A stretch of DNA of 64,000 bases from positions 1-64,000 of the forward strand of contig DATGJP010000043.1 of NCBI GenBank assembly GCA_035295125.1. The letters run 5' to 3'. The stretch is from JAICMB01 sp035295125 (GTDB lineage: Bacteria; Acidobacteriota; Terriglobia; Bryobacterales; Bryobacteraceae). Positions 51,854 through 59,861 of the stretch are shown here, piece after piece. The notes below the pieces were generated by a model that worked only from the letters and a program-made list of their open reading frames with translations, was not told the origin of the DNA and ran no database searches. Positions within the stretch are counted from its first letter, which is position 1; every line of letters begins with the position of its first letter. Both the position numbers and the translations under genes were made by a program.

Positions 51854-53271
51854 GATCCCGCCCCGACAAATTCCACGACGAATGCGGTGTTTTCGGCATT
51901 TACGGGCATCGCGAGGCTGCGAATCTGGCATACCTCGGCCTGTATCAGTTGCAACATCGCGGACAGGAAAGCGCCGGAATCGCCACGAGCGACGGCCGCG
52001 ACATCCACTGCTACAAGAGCATGGGGCATGTTGCGGATATCTTCACCCCGGACGTACTCAACCGACTTCCGGGGGATCATGCGATTGGGCATACGCGGTA
52101 CTCGACGACCGGGGACACGGTCCTTCTCAACGCCCAGCCCTTTTCGGTGGCATGCAACAAAGGCCACATCGCGGTGGCGCATAACGGCAACATCACGAAT
52201 GCGGGCGATTTGCGCCGCGACCTGGAACGGAACGGCTCGATTTTCCAGGCGTCCAGCGACACGGAAGTCGTGCTGCACCTGGTGGCACGCGCGCTGCACA
52301 AGTCGGTAGTCGGGGCGCTTCGTGACGCTCTGCGCCAGCTTGAAGGCGCGTTCTCTCTCGTCTTTCTAGCCCAGGATCGGCTCATCGTGGCGCGCGACCC
52401 ACACGGTTTCCGTCCCCTGGCCATGGGCCACCTGACCGACAACCGCGGCAATCTGGCCTACGTTTTCGCGTCCGAAACCTGTTCTTTCGATCTCATCAAT
52501 GCCACCTATGTCGGCGACGTGCAGCCTGGCGAGATGGTGATTGTCGGCCCCGAAGGCATCACGCGCGAGAATTATGCGCCACAGCAGCCGCTCTCGCAGT
52601 GTGTTTTCGAGCACGTTTATTTCTCACGTCCGGATTCCGTGGTCTTCGGACGCGCGATTCAGGAATCGCGCGAGAACATGGGTCGTCTGCTGGCGCGGGA
52701 ATCACCGGTGGATGCGGACGTGGTGGTGCCCGTGCCGGACTCCGGCACCACGGCAGCAATCGGCTATTCGGCTGAATCGGGAATCCCATTTCGTCATGCT
52801 TTAATCCGCAATCATTACGTGGGGCGCACGTTTATTGAGCCGTCGCAGGAGATCCGGGATTTCGGCGTCAAGCTGAAGCTGAACCCCGTGCGGCACCTGC
52901 TCGAAGGTAAACGCGTCATACTGATTGACGATTCCATCGTACGCGGTACCACCAGCCGCAAGATTGTCCGCATGGTGCGTAGCGCCGGCGCGAGCGAGGT
53001 GCACCTGCGCATTTCCTGTCCGCCAACGGTGTCGCCTTGTTATTACGGAGTGGATACGCCCTGTGAAAGCGAACTGATTGCCTCATCGCACAGCGTGGAA
53101 TCGATCCGGCAATTCGTGGGGGCGGATTCAATCGCCTACTTGTCGCTCGATGCGTTGCGTGAGTCGGTGGCGGACAACAAGGGCGAGTATTGTTATGCCT
53201 GTTATACTGGCAACTACCCGACCGAACTCGTGCAGATTGAGGAACTTAGAGAGGCTAAGGTGCGACGGTAG
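51850..53271 (+). CDS. purF: Amidophosphoribosyltransferase PurF
   Basis: This 473-residue enzyme makes phosphoribosylamine from PRPP and glutamine, the first committed step of purine synthesis. The Ntn-type glutaminase domain starts at Cys12 after a short leader (FHDECGVFGIYGHREAANLA), so an N-terminal propeptide is cut off. QHRGQESAGIAT and HTRYSTTGD follow. The PRPP loop is VILIDDSIVRGTTSRK. Late Cys residues (RISCPPTVSPCYYGVDTPCE, YCYACYTG) could hold an Fe-S cluster as in the Bacillus enzyme. A palindromic repeat begins at its stop codon. Confidence 0.96.
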   Translation: MRSRPDKFHDECGVFGIYGHREAANLAYLGLYQLQHRGQESAGIATSDGRDIHCYKSMGHVADIFTPDVLNRLPGDHAIGHTRYSTTGDTVLLNAQPFSVACNKGHIAVAHNGNITNAGDLRRDLERNGSIFQASSDTEVVLHLVARALHKSVVGALRDALRQLEGAFSLVFLAQDRLIVARDPHGFRPLAMGHLTDNRGNLAYVFASETCSFDLINATYVGDVQPGEMVIVGPEGITRENYAPQQPLSQCVFEHVYFSRPDSVVFGRAIQESRENMGRLLARESPVDADVVVPVPDSGTTAAIGYSAESGIPFRHALIRNHYVGRTFIEPSQEIRDFGVKLKLNPVRHLLEGKRVILIDDSIVRGTTSRKIVRMVRSAGASEVHLRISCPPTVSPCYYGVDTPCESELIASSHSVESIRQFVGADSIAYLSLDALRESVADNKGEYCYACYTGNYPTELVQIEELREAKVRR

Positions 53272-53300
53272 GACGGAGGCGAAACCGCCTGTCCCACCTA
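53271..53300. repeat. Dispersed palindromic repeat, copy C (inverted)
   Basis: GGACGGAGGCGAAACCGCCT then GTCCCACC, the reverse orientation of the family. It fills the space between the convergent purF and PspC genes and may serve as a bidirectional terminator hairpin. Confidence 0.75.
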
Positions 53301-53636
53301 GGTGGTCCGCACAACAGTCGTTTGAGTGGACGCGGGCGCCAGAATTGGATCGTTGGGTATAATGATCCAGGCCACGATATACCCCACCAACCCGATCGGC
53401 ATTGGCCAGAAAATCAGGATGACCGCGACCAGCCGTGTCAGCGTAACATCGACACCGAAATAACGCGCAAAGCCCGCACAGACCCCGGCTATCTTTCTGT
53501 CCTCGCGCGGACGAGTGAGTTTCGAGGCCGTCGCGCCCGTGGTTTGCAACGCAGCCCCTCCGGCCGTCACATGACCGCATTGCGCGCAGAACCTGGCATT
53601 GTCAGCCATTGAAACGCCGCACCTGGTGCAGAACAT
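53298..53636 (-). CDS. Zinc-ribbon PspC-domain membrane protein
   Basis: The 112-residue protein has an N-terminal zinc ribbon with two Cys pairs (CTRCGVSMADNARFCAQCG), a linker, and a PspC domain (REDRKIAGVCAGFARYFGVD, then VTLTRLVAVILIFWPMPIGL as a membrane helix with a second helix following). PspC proteins act in envelope stress sensing; the ribbon-plus-PspC form is common in environmental bacteria and its role is unclear. It is convergent with purF and not obviously in an operon. Confidence 0.85.
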   Translation of the reverse strand: MFCTRCGVSMADNARFCAQCGHVTAGGAALQTTGATASKLTRPREDRKIAGVCAGFARYFGVDVTLTRLVAVILIFWPMPIGLVGYIVAWIIIPNDPILAPASTQTTVVRTT

Positions 53637-53688
53637 ATTGCATCTCCTGCCTGATACAACGAAAATCGGGGGGCGGATGTTCCCGGCC

Positions 53689-54240
53689 TTACGTATACGC
53701 GATCAGCAGCAAACAACCATCCGTCGAATATAGCGGATCGTGATGGCTCCCGGCAGGCATGTACGTAAAGTCTCCGGCTCCCACCGTCACGCCGTCGCTG
53801 CTGACAGTTCCCTCGAGCACGAGGCACTGCTCTGCCATCGAGTGATCATGTTCGGCGAGCCAGGAGTTCGGCGCCATTCGGACCAGCATCGTGTTCTTTT
53901 TGTAGAGCCGCCGGATATCGACGCCCGGTGAGACCGTCCGCCACTCACCCTCGTTGGCGCGAACCACGGTCAAATCCGCAGGCTTGGCTGCTGCAACGGG
54001 TGGCTTGGCTCCAATCCGCTCGAAAAGCCGGGTTTTCAGGGTAGCCGGTGGAGTGATCGCAGGTGCTGCCAGTGGTAGTGCTGCGACTACACCCTGACAC
54101 TGAGTCACTTCAGCCTGGCAAACCGGGCAACCAGCCGCGAGCCTCTGTTCGAACTTAGTTGCTTCGTCTGCTGGCAACGCACCCAGGGCGAATAACGCCG
54201 CCTGGGCTTCCATTTCTTCGATATGGGCTTGATCGGCCAT
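53689..54240 (-). CDS. ChrR-like cupin anti-sigma factor
   Basis: The 183-residue protein has an N-terminal helical region (MEAQAALFALGALPADEATK, then AAGCPVCQAEV) resembling an anti-sigma zinc-type domain with a CxxC pair, and a C-terminal cupin (SWLAEHDHSMAEQCLVLEGT, VTVGAGDFTYMPAGSHHDP) with His and Glu metal ligands. This is the ChrR arrangement, in which the first domain sequesters an ECF sigma factor and the cupin participates in stress sensing. Its ATG overlaps the sigma stop by one base (TAATG), so the pair is coupled. The signal is unproven; singlet oxygen is the precedent. Confidence 0.82.
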   Translation of the reverse strand: MADQAHIEEMEAQAALFALGALPADEATKFEQRLAAGCPVCQAEVTQCQGVVAALPLAAPAITPPATLKTRLFERIGAKPPVAAAKPADLTVVRANEGEWRTVSPGVDIRRLYKKNTMLVRMAPNSWLAEHDHSMAEQCLVLEGTVSSDGVTVGAGDFTYMPAGSHHDPLYSTDGCLLLIAYT

Positions 54241-54836
54241 TATGAGACGGGCTGTGCTGCTCCTGATAAGATGTCGCGCATTTTTCGCATGCCGACGCGA
54301 ATCCTAGTTTTGATTGTACCCAAGGGCTCACCCAGCGCTTCGGCTACCTCGACGTGGGTCAGTCCCCGGAAGAAAGCCAGCTCGATTGCCTCGCGTTGTT
54401 CGGGTCCCAGGCTGGCGAGTGCGCGGCGAACCATTTCGCGCTCTTCGCGCATAACGGTCTGCTCTTCTGGCGCCGCCTGGCCGCTGGGAACCTCCCAATT
54501 TTCCTCGATGGGAAATTCGCGTGTCCTGCGCGGACCGGAGCATCTCAGACGGTCGATGGCACGGCTTCGCGTCAGCATTGTCAGCCATCCCCATACCGTC
54601 CCCCGCGATGCGTCGAACTTCTGCGCCGATTTCCACACCTGCTGATAGACGTCCAGCACAACCTCCTCGGCATCCGACGGGTCGTTCAGAATGCGCACGG
54701 CGAGCCCATAGAGGATATTGACGCTTTCGTCGTAAAGGCGTGACAGAGACTCGGAATCTCCCGAACGAATGCCGTCGACGTACGCGCGCCAGCGCAATTC
54801 GTTCTTGGCTATGCCTGCCGACGCTGGACTTGTCAT
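54240..54836 (-). CDS. ECF sigma factor (ChrR-associated type)
   Basis: From ATG 54836 (MTSPASAGIAKNEL) the protein has 198 residues. Region 2 is RLYDESVNILYGLAVRILND then DAEEVVLDVYQQVWKSAQKF and GWLTMLTRSRAIDRLR; region 4 is LASLGPEQREAIELAFFRGL then THVEVAEALGEPLGTIKTRI. It directs RNA polymerase to stress promoters and is held by the anti-sigma factor encoded next. Longer starts up to 55019 would run into the divergent msrP region. Its likely target by position is that msrP gene. Confidence 0.9.
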   Translation of the reverse strand: MTSPASAGIAKNELRWRAYVDGIRSGDSESLSRLYDESVNILYGLAVRILNDPSDAEEVVLDVYQQVWKSAQKFDASRGTVWGWLTMLTRSRAIDRLRCSGPRRTREFPIEENWEVPSGQAAPEEQTVMREEREMVRRALASLGPEQREAIELAFFRGLTHVEVAEALGEPLGTIKTRIRVGMRKMRDILSGAAQPVS

Positions 54837-54912
54837 TGCGGGATCGGCCAGCCCCCAACGACCGGCCACGGAAAATGATAACACTGCGGCGGTTCCCATT
54901 ACTGATGTGTAC

Positions 54913-54940
54913 GGAATCGGCCGATCACCGGATTGCGTCC
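54913..54940 (+). promoter_or_regulatory. Candidate ECF-type promoter for msrP
   Basis: GGAATC (54913-54918), a 16-bp spacer and GCGTCC (54935-54940) resemble an ECF promoter (GGAAC-type -35, CGTC-type -10). The inferred start leaves a leader of about 25 nt with AGAGGGG before the msrP ATG. A palindrome ATCGGCCGAT lies across the spacer start. Confidence 0.4.
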
Positions 54941-54969
54941 GCGATGATACGATCGAAACAGAGGGGCCA

Positions 54970-55899
54970 ATGCTAATCAAGAAACTTCGTGGTTGGGAAA
55001 TCCCAGATCGCCTGGCCACGCCTGAACAGGTTTACCTGAACCGTCGCACCCTATTGAAGTCAGCCGGATTTCTGGGTATTGACCGGCTGCTGGCGGCAGC
55101 CACCGATAAATCGCCCTACCCAGCGAAACACAATTCCGAGTTCACGGTCGACCGGCCCACAACCGAAGAATGGGCTGCCGAGAGTTATAACAATTTCTAC
55201 GAGTTCAACCAGGAAGACAAGTCCGCGGTCAAGGATCTCGTGGGAAAGTTTCAAATCAGCCCTTGGAAGGTGGAAGTCAGCGGGCTCATAGCTAAACCCA
55301 AGACTCTTGACCCGGACGACCTGGTGCGGACCATGTCCCTCGAGGAACGTCTCTATCGGCATCGCTGCGTCGAGGCCTGGTCGATGGTACTTCCCTGGAC
55401 CGGCTTCCAGTTCTCGGAACTGATCAAGGAGGTACAACCCAAGCCCGAAGCCAAGTATGTCCGCTTCGTGTCGGTTTATCGTCCCAAGGAGATGCCGGGT
55501 CAGGTCAAATACGAATGGTATCCCTGGCCCTATTTCGACGGCTTACGCATGGACGAGGCTTTGAATCCGCTGACTTTCATGGTCACGGGTCTGTACGGCA
55601 AACCGCTGCCCAAGCAGAATGGTGCTCCCATTCGAATCGTTATGCCGTGGAAGTACGGTTTCAAGGGCCCGAAATCTATCGTGAAGATCGAGTTTGTCGC
55701 CAAGGAACCGCCGAGTCTGTGGAACAAAGTGGCGCCCAAGGAATACGGATTCTACTCCAATGTGAATCCCAACCGGCCGCACCCGCGCTGGTCGCAGGCT
55801 TCGGAGCGGGTAATCCCCAGCGGCGAACGGCGGCCAACGCTGATGTACAACGGCTACGAAAAATACGTCGCGTCGATGTACAAGGGCGACGAGTACTGA
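54970..55899 (+). CDS. msrP: Protein-methionine-sulfoxide reductase catalytic subunit MsrP
   Basis: From ATG 54970 (MLIKKLRGWEIP) the enzyme has 309 residues. A twin-arginine signal (YLNRRTLLKSAGFLG) predicts folded export to the periplasm. The molybdopterin domain has the Mo-binding Cys133 in YRHRCVEAWSMVLPWTG, then RFVSVYRPKEMPGQ and APIRIVMPWKYGFKGPKSIV, as in MsrP/YedY. It repairs oxidised methionine in envelope proteins. The membrane haem partner MsrQ is not adjacent. Its divergent neighbours, an ECF sigma and a ChrR-like anti-sigma, suggest induction under oxidative stress. Confidence 0.92.
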   Translation: MLIKKLRGWEIPDRLATPEQVYLNRRTLLKSAGFLGIDRLLAAATDKSPYPAKHNSEFTVDRPTTEEWAAESYNNFYEFNQEDKSAVKDLVGKFQISPWKVEVSGLIAKPKTLDPDDLVRTMSLEERLYRHRCVEAWSMVLPWTGFQFSELIKEVQPKPEAKYVRFVSVYRPKEMPGQVKYEWYPWPYFDGLRMDEALNPLTFMVTGLYGKPLPKQNGAPIRIVMPWKYGFKGPKSIVKIEFVAKEPPSLWNKVAPKEYGFYSNVNPNRPHPRWSQASERVIPSGERRPTLMYNGYEKYVASMYKGDEY

Positions 55900-55943
55900 C
55901 CATCGCGCTAGCAGCCGTGGCAGAAGTCGGGCAGGCTGAACGC

Positions 55944-55978
55944 CTAAGGTGGCGCGGGCGGTTTCGCCTGCGCATTCG
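55944..55978. repeat. Dispersed palindromic repeat, copy D
   Basis: TAAGGTGGCGCGGGCGGTTT then CGCCTGCGC. It matches copy A from GGTGGCGC through TTTCGCCTG. It lies 45 bp downstream of msrP. Confidence 0.75.
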
Positions 55979-56022
55979 CTTTCGATGTGGGAAAGACCGC
56001 TAAATCAATAGTATCGCGCGGC

Positions 56023-56181
56023 TCACCTGCTGCTCAATCTAAAATCGGGGGCCAGTTTCGCCAGCACTTCATCCATAATCGCGGTGGGGATGCTTTCCAG
56101 TTTCTTAGCACCACGTGCTTGGAGGTCGAGCGTGCGGGGCTGATCGCGGCGCACCACACCCTCTAGTCCGACGAGCCAGAT
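56023..56181 (-). pseudogene. MazF/PemK-like toxin, C-terminal remnant
   Basis: A 52-codon frame, open from a stop at 56184 down to TGA 56023, reads WLVGLEGVVRRDQPRTLDLQ, then ARGAKKLESIPTAIMDEVLA and KLAPDF. The pattern V-V-R-x-D-Q-P-R-x-L-D followed by a helix ending DEVLAKL is the end of MazF/PemK-type mRNA-interferase toxins. The catalytic N-terminal half is absent and no antitoxin is seen. Too short for most gene callers; identification is by pattern. Confidence 0.55.
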
Positions 56182-56281
56182 TTAGCAGGAGCCCATTCAT
56201 TTGCGAGACGGATCGAAAGCGGCGCTGGGCGGACACGCCGGCAGGCAGTGTTAGTCGATCGTTCGGTCCCCAAGCTACGGG

Positions 56282-58717
56282 TTATTGGCAACGCAGCGCG
56301 GCGATGGGGTCGATTTTTGCCGCGCGCCGGGCCGGCAGATAGCTGGCGAGTAGGGCGACAGCGGCCAGCAGCAACGACACGCCGCCCAGCACCACGGGGT
56401 CGAGCGGACGAGTGCCATAGAGCATCCCGGTGAGAAGCCGGGTAAGGCTGGCTGAACCCGCCAGTCCACCGGCAATTCCGACCATCACCCAAACCATGCT
56501 GCTGTTCACCATCAGGCGAAGTACATCCAGGGTTTTCGCGCCGAGCGCCATGCGTATGCCGATCTCATGCGTTCGCTGCGCCACGGAATGCCCGACTACA
56601 CCCACAATGCCAACTCCCGCCAGCACCAGTGCCAGAACTGAGAACACGATCAGCAGCAGCATGGGAAAACGACGCGAACCGGTGGAGTTGCGGACAATGT
56701 CCTCCATGGTTTCTACACCGGAGACCGGGCGGTCCGGCAGTACCTTCGCGAGTGCACTCTTAATCGGAACGGTGAACATCGTGGGGTGGTTGATGGTGCG
56801 GACGACGATCGTCATGAACGGCCATCCGGCCTGTGTATAAGGGCGGAAGAATTGACGACGGACGGGAGCGTCCAGGCCCAGGTAGTGTACATCTCCGACT
56901 ACTCCGACCACCGTCAGCCGGGGGCCGTCCGACCCACCGAATCGGATCGCCCTGCCAACCGGATTCTCGTTTGGCCAAAATGCGCGCGCCATCGCCTCGT
57001 TGATCACGATCACTCCCGGCGCACCCACCGTATCCTGGCGTGTGAACTCGCGCCCCTTAAGGATGGGAATGCCCATGGTGCGGAAGTAGTTGGGGCACGC
57101 GACGGAGTAGCTTGCGCCCGGCATATGCGCAGCGTCGGCAGGGGGCCGTCCTTCGATCTGGAAACCGCGGCCCGCGTTTCCGGAGAAGGGCAGGTGAGCG
57201 ACTGCCCCGGCGGACAAAACACCGGGGATGGCCCCGACGTGTTCGTCGACGTCCTGACAGAAGCGCGGCAGGTCGGGAGGGCCGACGTAGATCTCTTCCT
57301 GGGGAACCGTCACCTGTAAAGTCAGAACGTTTTTCGGATTCAAACCCGGATCGACGCCCAGCAGCAGTGACATGCTCTTGATCATCAGGCCGGCGCCCGA
57401 AAGAACAATCAACGCGAGTGCGACCTCAGACGCCACCAAAGCCTGGCGCAGATGGTTGTTGCCTCCTGCGCCCGACGTGCGGCCGCCTTCCTTGAGCGGT
57501 TCATTCAAATTCGAACGTAGAGCGCTCAAGGCCGGCGCGAGGCCGAACAGCACGCCGGTCAGGCAGGAAACGACCAGGGCGAATGCAAGGACACGACCGT
57601 CGATGGAGATCGAAGTTACCGGGCGAAGCGGCAAGTGAAGATTATTCAACCGGAAGGCAAAGAAAAGCAGACGCGTGCTTACAACGGCTACCAGTAGCCC
57701 CGCACCGCCGCCGATGAGGGCGAGCAAGCCGTTTTCCGTCAGCAACTGTCGGGCAATACGTGAACCCGAAGCGCCCAATGCTAGCCGTATGGCAAACTCC
57801 TTCTGGCGTCCGGCGCCTCGCGCCAGCAGCAGGTTCGCTACATTGACACAAGCAATCAGCAGGACAAAGCCCACGGAGGCAAGCAACGTCAGCAGCGTGG
57901 TCCGCATACCCTGCATTCCGAACTCGGCGAGCGGGTAGACCGTTGCTCCCATGTCGGCGTCTTCTTTCGGATACTGCCTGGCGACGCTCCGCCCGACAGC
58001 TTCCATTTCAGCTCGTGCCTGCGCCAGGCTCACGCCCTCCTTCAATCGAGCGATGGAAACAAAGCTGTTGTCGCCGCGCCCGAAGTCTGTTTTGGTATAT
58101 CCGACGGGCACCCAGAGCCGGCGTGGACCGCTCCAGAATTGCCACTCAAATTCGGGCCGCATCACCCCGACCACAGTGAACTCCGCCCCATCGATAGGGA
58201 TCGTCCGGCCGACGAGAGAGGGATCGCCGTCATAGCGCTCCTTCCAAAGGCCATAGCTGAGGACGACCTCGTGGTCTCTCCCCAGGGTCTCCTCCTCGGG
58301 TAGAAACGTACGGCCAAGCAGGGGTTTCGCCCCGAGCACGGAAAAAAAGCCGGATGACACCCGTAATCCAGAAACCTGTTCTGCCTCCTGCGAATTGCGT
58401 GTAGGCGACAGGTTGTAGCCTCTACCGGCTGAATCGAAGATTGCTATGGCCTCGAACGATCGGCTTTGGCGCTGGAAATCCCAGAAATTGGGCGCGGAGA
58501 CAATATTCCAGTTGTTCGGGCCTTTGCCGAAGGTTTCCCAGACCAACACGAGCCGGTCCGGATCTGGAAACGGGAGGGGCTTCAACAATGTGCTGCTGAT
58601 GACTCCGAAAATGGTGGTGTTGGCGCCGATGCCGAGGGCGAGGGTCAGTATCGCGATCAGCAGAAAGCCGGGACTACTCCGCAGGTTTCGGAAGGCGTAA
58701 CGCAGATCCTGGATCAA
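56282..58717 (-). CDS. ADOP-family permease without prefix domain or PadR
   Basis: The 811-residue protein starts directly with IQDLRYAFRNLRSSPGFLLI and the first helix (LTLALGIGANTTIFGVISST), lacking the soluble N-terminal prefix of the other three. It then has a MacB-like periplasmic domain, a central helix group (FVLLIACVNVANLLLARGAG), a second periplasmic domain and C-terminal helices ending ARRAAKIDPIAALR. No PadR gene precedes it. Substrate and partner ATPase unknown. It sits between msrP and a 48-bp msrP-like fragment, suggesting a local rearrangement. Confidence 0.88.
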   Translation of the reverse strand: MIQDLRYAFRNLRSSPGFLLIAILTLALGIGANTTIFGVISSTLLKPLPFPDPDRLVLVWETFGKGPNNWNIVSAPNFWDFQRQSRSFEAIAIFDSAGRGYNLSPTRNSQEAEQVSGLRVSSGFFSVLGAKPLLGRTFLPEEETLGRDHEVVLSYGLWKERYDGDPSLVGRTIPIDGAEFTVVGVMRPEFEWQFWSGPRRLWVPVGYTKTDFGRGDNSFVSIARLKEGVSLAQARAEMEAVGRSVARQYPKEDADMGATVYPLAEFGMQGMRTTLLTLLASVGFVLLIACVNVANLLLARGAGRQKEFAIRLALGASGSRIARQLLTENGLLALIGGGAGLLVAVVSTRLLFFAFRLNNLHLPLRPVTSISIDGRVLAFALVVSCLTGVLFGLAPALSALRSNLNEPLKEGGRTSGAGGNNHLRQALVASEVALALIVLSGAGLMIKSMSLLLGVDPGLNPKNVLTLQVTVPQEEIYVGPPDLPRFCQDVDEHVGAIPGVLSAGAVAHLPFSGNAGRGFQIEGRPPADAAHMPGASYSVACPNYFRTMGIPILKGREFTRQDTVGAPGVIVINEAMARAFWPNENPVGRAIRFGGSDGPRLTVVGVVGDVHYLGLDAPVRRQFFRPYTQAGWPFMTIVVRTINHPTMFTVPIKSALAKVLPDRPVSGVETMEDIVRNSTGSRRFPMLLLIVFSVLALVLAGVGIVGVVGHSVAQRTHEIGIRMALGAKTLDVLRLMVNSSMVWVMVGIAGGLAGSASLTRLLTGMLYGTRPLDPVVLGGVSLLLAAVALLASYLPARRAAKIDPIAALRCQ

Positions 58718-58799
58718 ATTGTCACCTCGCCTCAGTGATCAGTATCTAATACCGGGGATGAGCGCGAAGGTAACAGCACCGCTCAGAAAGGTTCACTCG

Positions 58800-58847
58800 G
58801 TTGCCAAAGAGCCACCAAGTCTGTGGAACAAGGTGGCTCCCAATGAA
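58800..58847 (+). pseudogene. Short fragment homologous to msrP
   Basis: These 48 bases read VAKEPPSLWNKVAPNE and match msrP 55696-55743 (VAKEPPSLWNKVAPKE) at 40 of 48 positions by eye; seven of the eight changes are at third positions that keep the residue. The flanks do not match. It is the relic of a second msrP-type gene in the same orientation. Confidence 0.65.
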
Positions 58848-58875
58848 ACGAGTGATTCACAACGTCGCGATCGGG

Positions 58876-59781
58876 CTACTGCAGATATCCGGTCCCGCTC
58901 ACCACAAAGCTCGCCGGGGCCGTCCAGAGGAATTGTATCCTCTTACCGTCCTTAGAGGCTTCGAGACTCATCGTGGCTCCATGTCCCAGGTTTATGTTGC
59001 CCGTGCAGTTGTTGTCCAACGTGTACGTCACCGGGAATGACTCCGTCGAAGGTTTGCCGCCGCCGTTGCCACCTCCGATCACCATACCGCTGCCCTGTCC
59101 ATCCACCACGAGGCGTCCGTTGTCGACGTAAGGATGCGAATTGCCCGCGGAATCGAGCGTGGACCCGCTCTGGGTGTACATATAGCTTCCCTGAATGGTC
59201 GCCACCGAGCATCCGTGGGCGGTTGGCGTGAGCGAAAGCGACCCGATTCCAGACGGCGCAAAAATCGAGTACATACCGGTGGTGGATTCCATGATTGGGC
59301 CGTATTGCGTCGTGTCACCGCCACCCTGGTAAGCAAAAGCGAGTGAGTATCCCGCGCCAAGATTACTACCGAATGGTGTTGGAACGTCCATACTGGTTAC
59401 GGTCCCGGCCAGGATGACGGCCGGTTTGGGCGAATTCGTCACGTTCACAGAGGTCACCTGGATCGCGAACCTGTCGTTCAATGTGATGCCATCCAAGGAT
59501 GGGGTAGGAATCGGTGAATTGGCGGGCAGGACGAATGATACCTGGCTCAACAGCCGGTGTGCGGAGTCGTAGCTGTATTGCTGGTGTACCTCGAGCGTGC
59601 CCCCCGCGATCGCGGCAAGCACCGTGTCAGGGACATTCGGCGGGGTTAATGAATTGATGCCGTTCAATGGGATCAGCAGTTCGAGAGTGAAATCCCCAAT
59701 ATCATTCGCTCCTGTGTTTTGCGCGTGGAGCGACAGTGTCAGGCCGACGAACAGACCAATAACGTACAGTGTATTCTTCAT
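58876..59781 (-). CDS. Secreted protein of unknown function
   Basis: From ATG 59781 the product has 301 residues, with AGGAG 5 bp before it and a signal peptide (YVIGLFVGLTLSLHAQ). The sequence is Gly/Ser/Thr-rich and beta-type, e.g. LIPLNGINSLTPPNVPDTVL, FGSNLGAGYSLAFAYQGGGD, GRLVVDGQGSGMVIGGGNGG and TLDNNCTGNINLGHGATMSL. It resembles many acidobacterial secreted proteins with a C-terminal G-x-x-V-I-G-G-G-N-G stretch, but no catalytic motif is visible. Single gene upstream of nothing on its strand. Confidence 0.72.
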   Translation of the reverse strand: MKNTLYVIGLFVGLTLSLHAQNTGANDIGDFTLELLIPLNGINSLTPPNVPDTVLAAIAGGTLEVHQQYSYDSAHRLLSQVSFVLPANSPIPTPSLDGITLNDRFAIQVTSVNVTNSPKPAVILAGTVTSMDVPTPFGSNLGAGYSLAFAYQGGGDTTQYGPIMESTTGMYSIFAPSGIGSLSLTPTAHGCSVATIQGSYMYTQSGSTLDSAGNSHPYVDNGRLVVDGQGSGMVIGGGNGGGKPSTESFPVTYTLDNNCTGNINLGHGATMSLEASKDGKRIQFLWTAPASFVVSGTGYLQ

Positions 59782-59861
59782 GTTTTCTCCTTTTGAGGTG
59801 AGTGCCCTCACTGGAGAACGCGACGGCAACAGGGCAACTCCATCAGCCGCGCCAAATAAAA

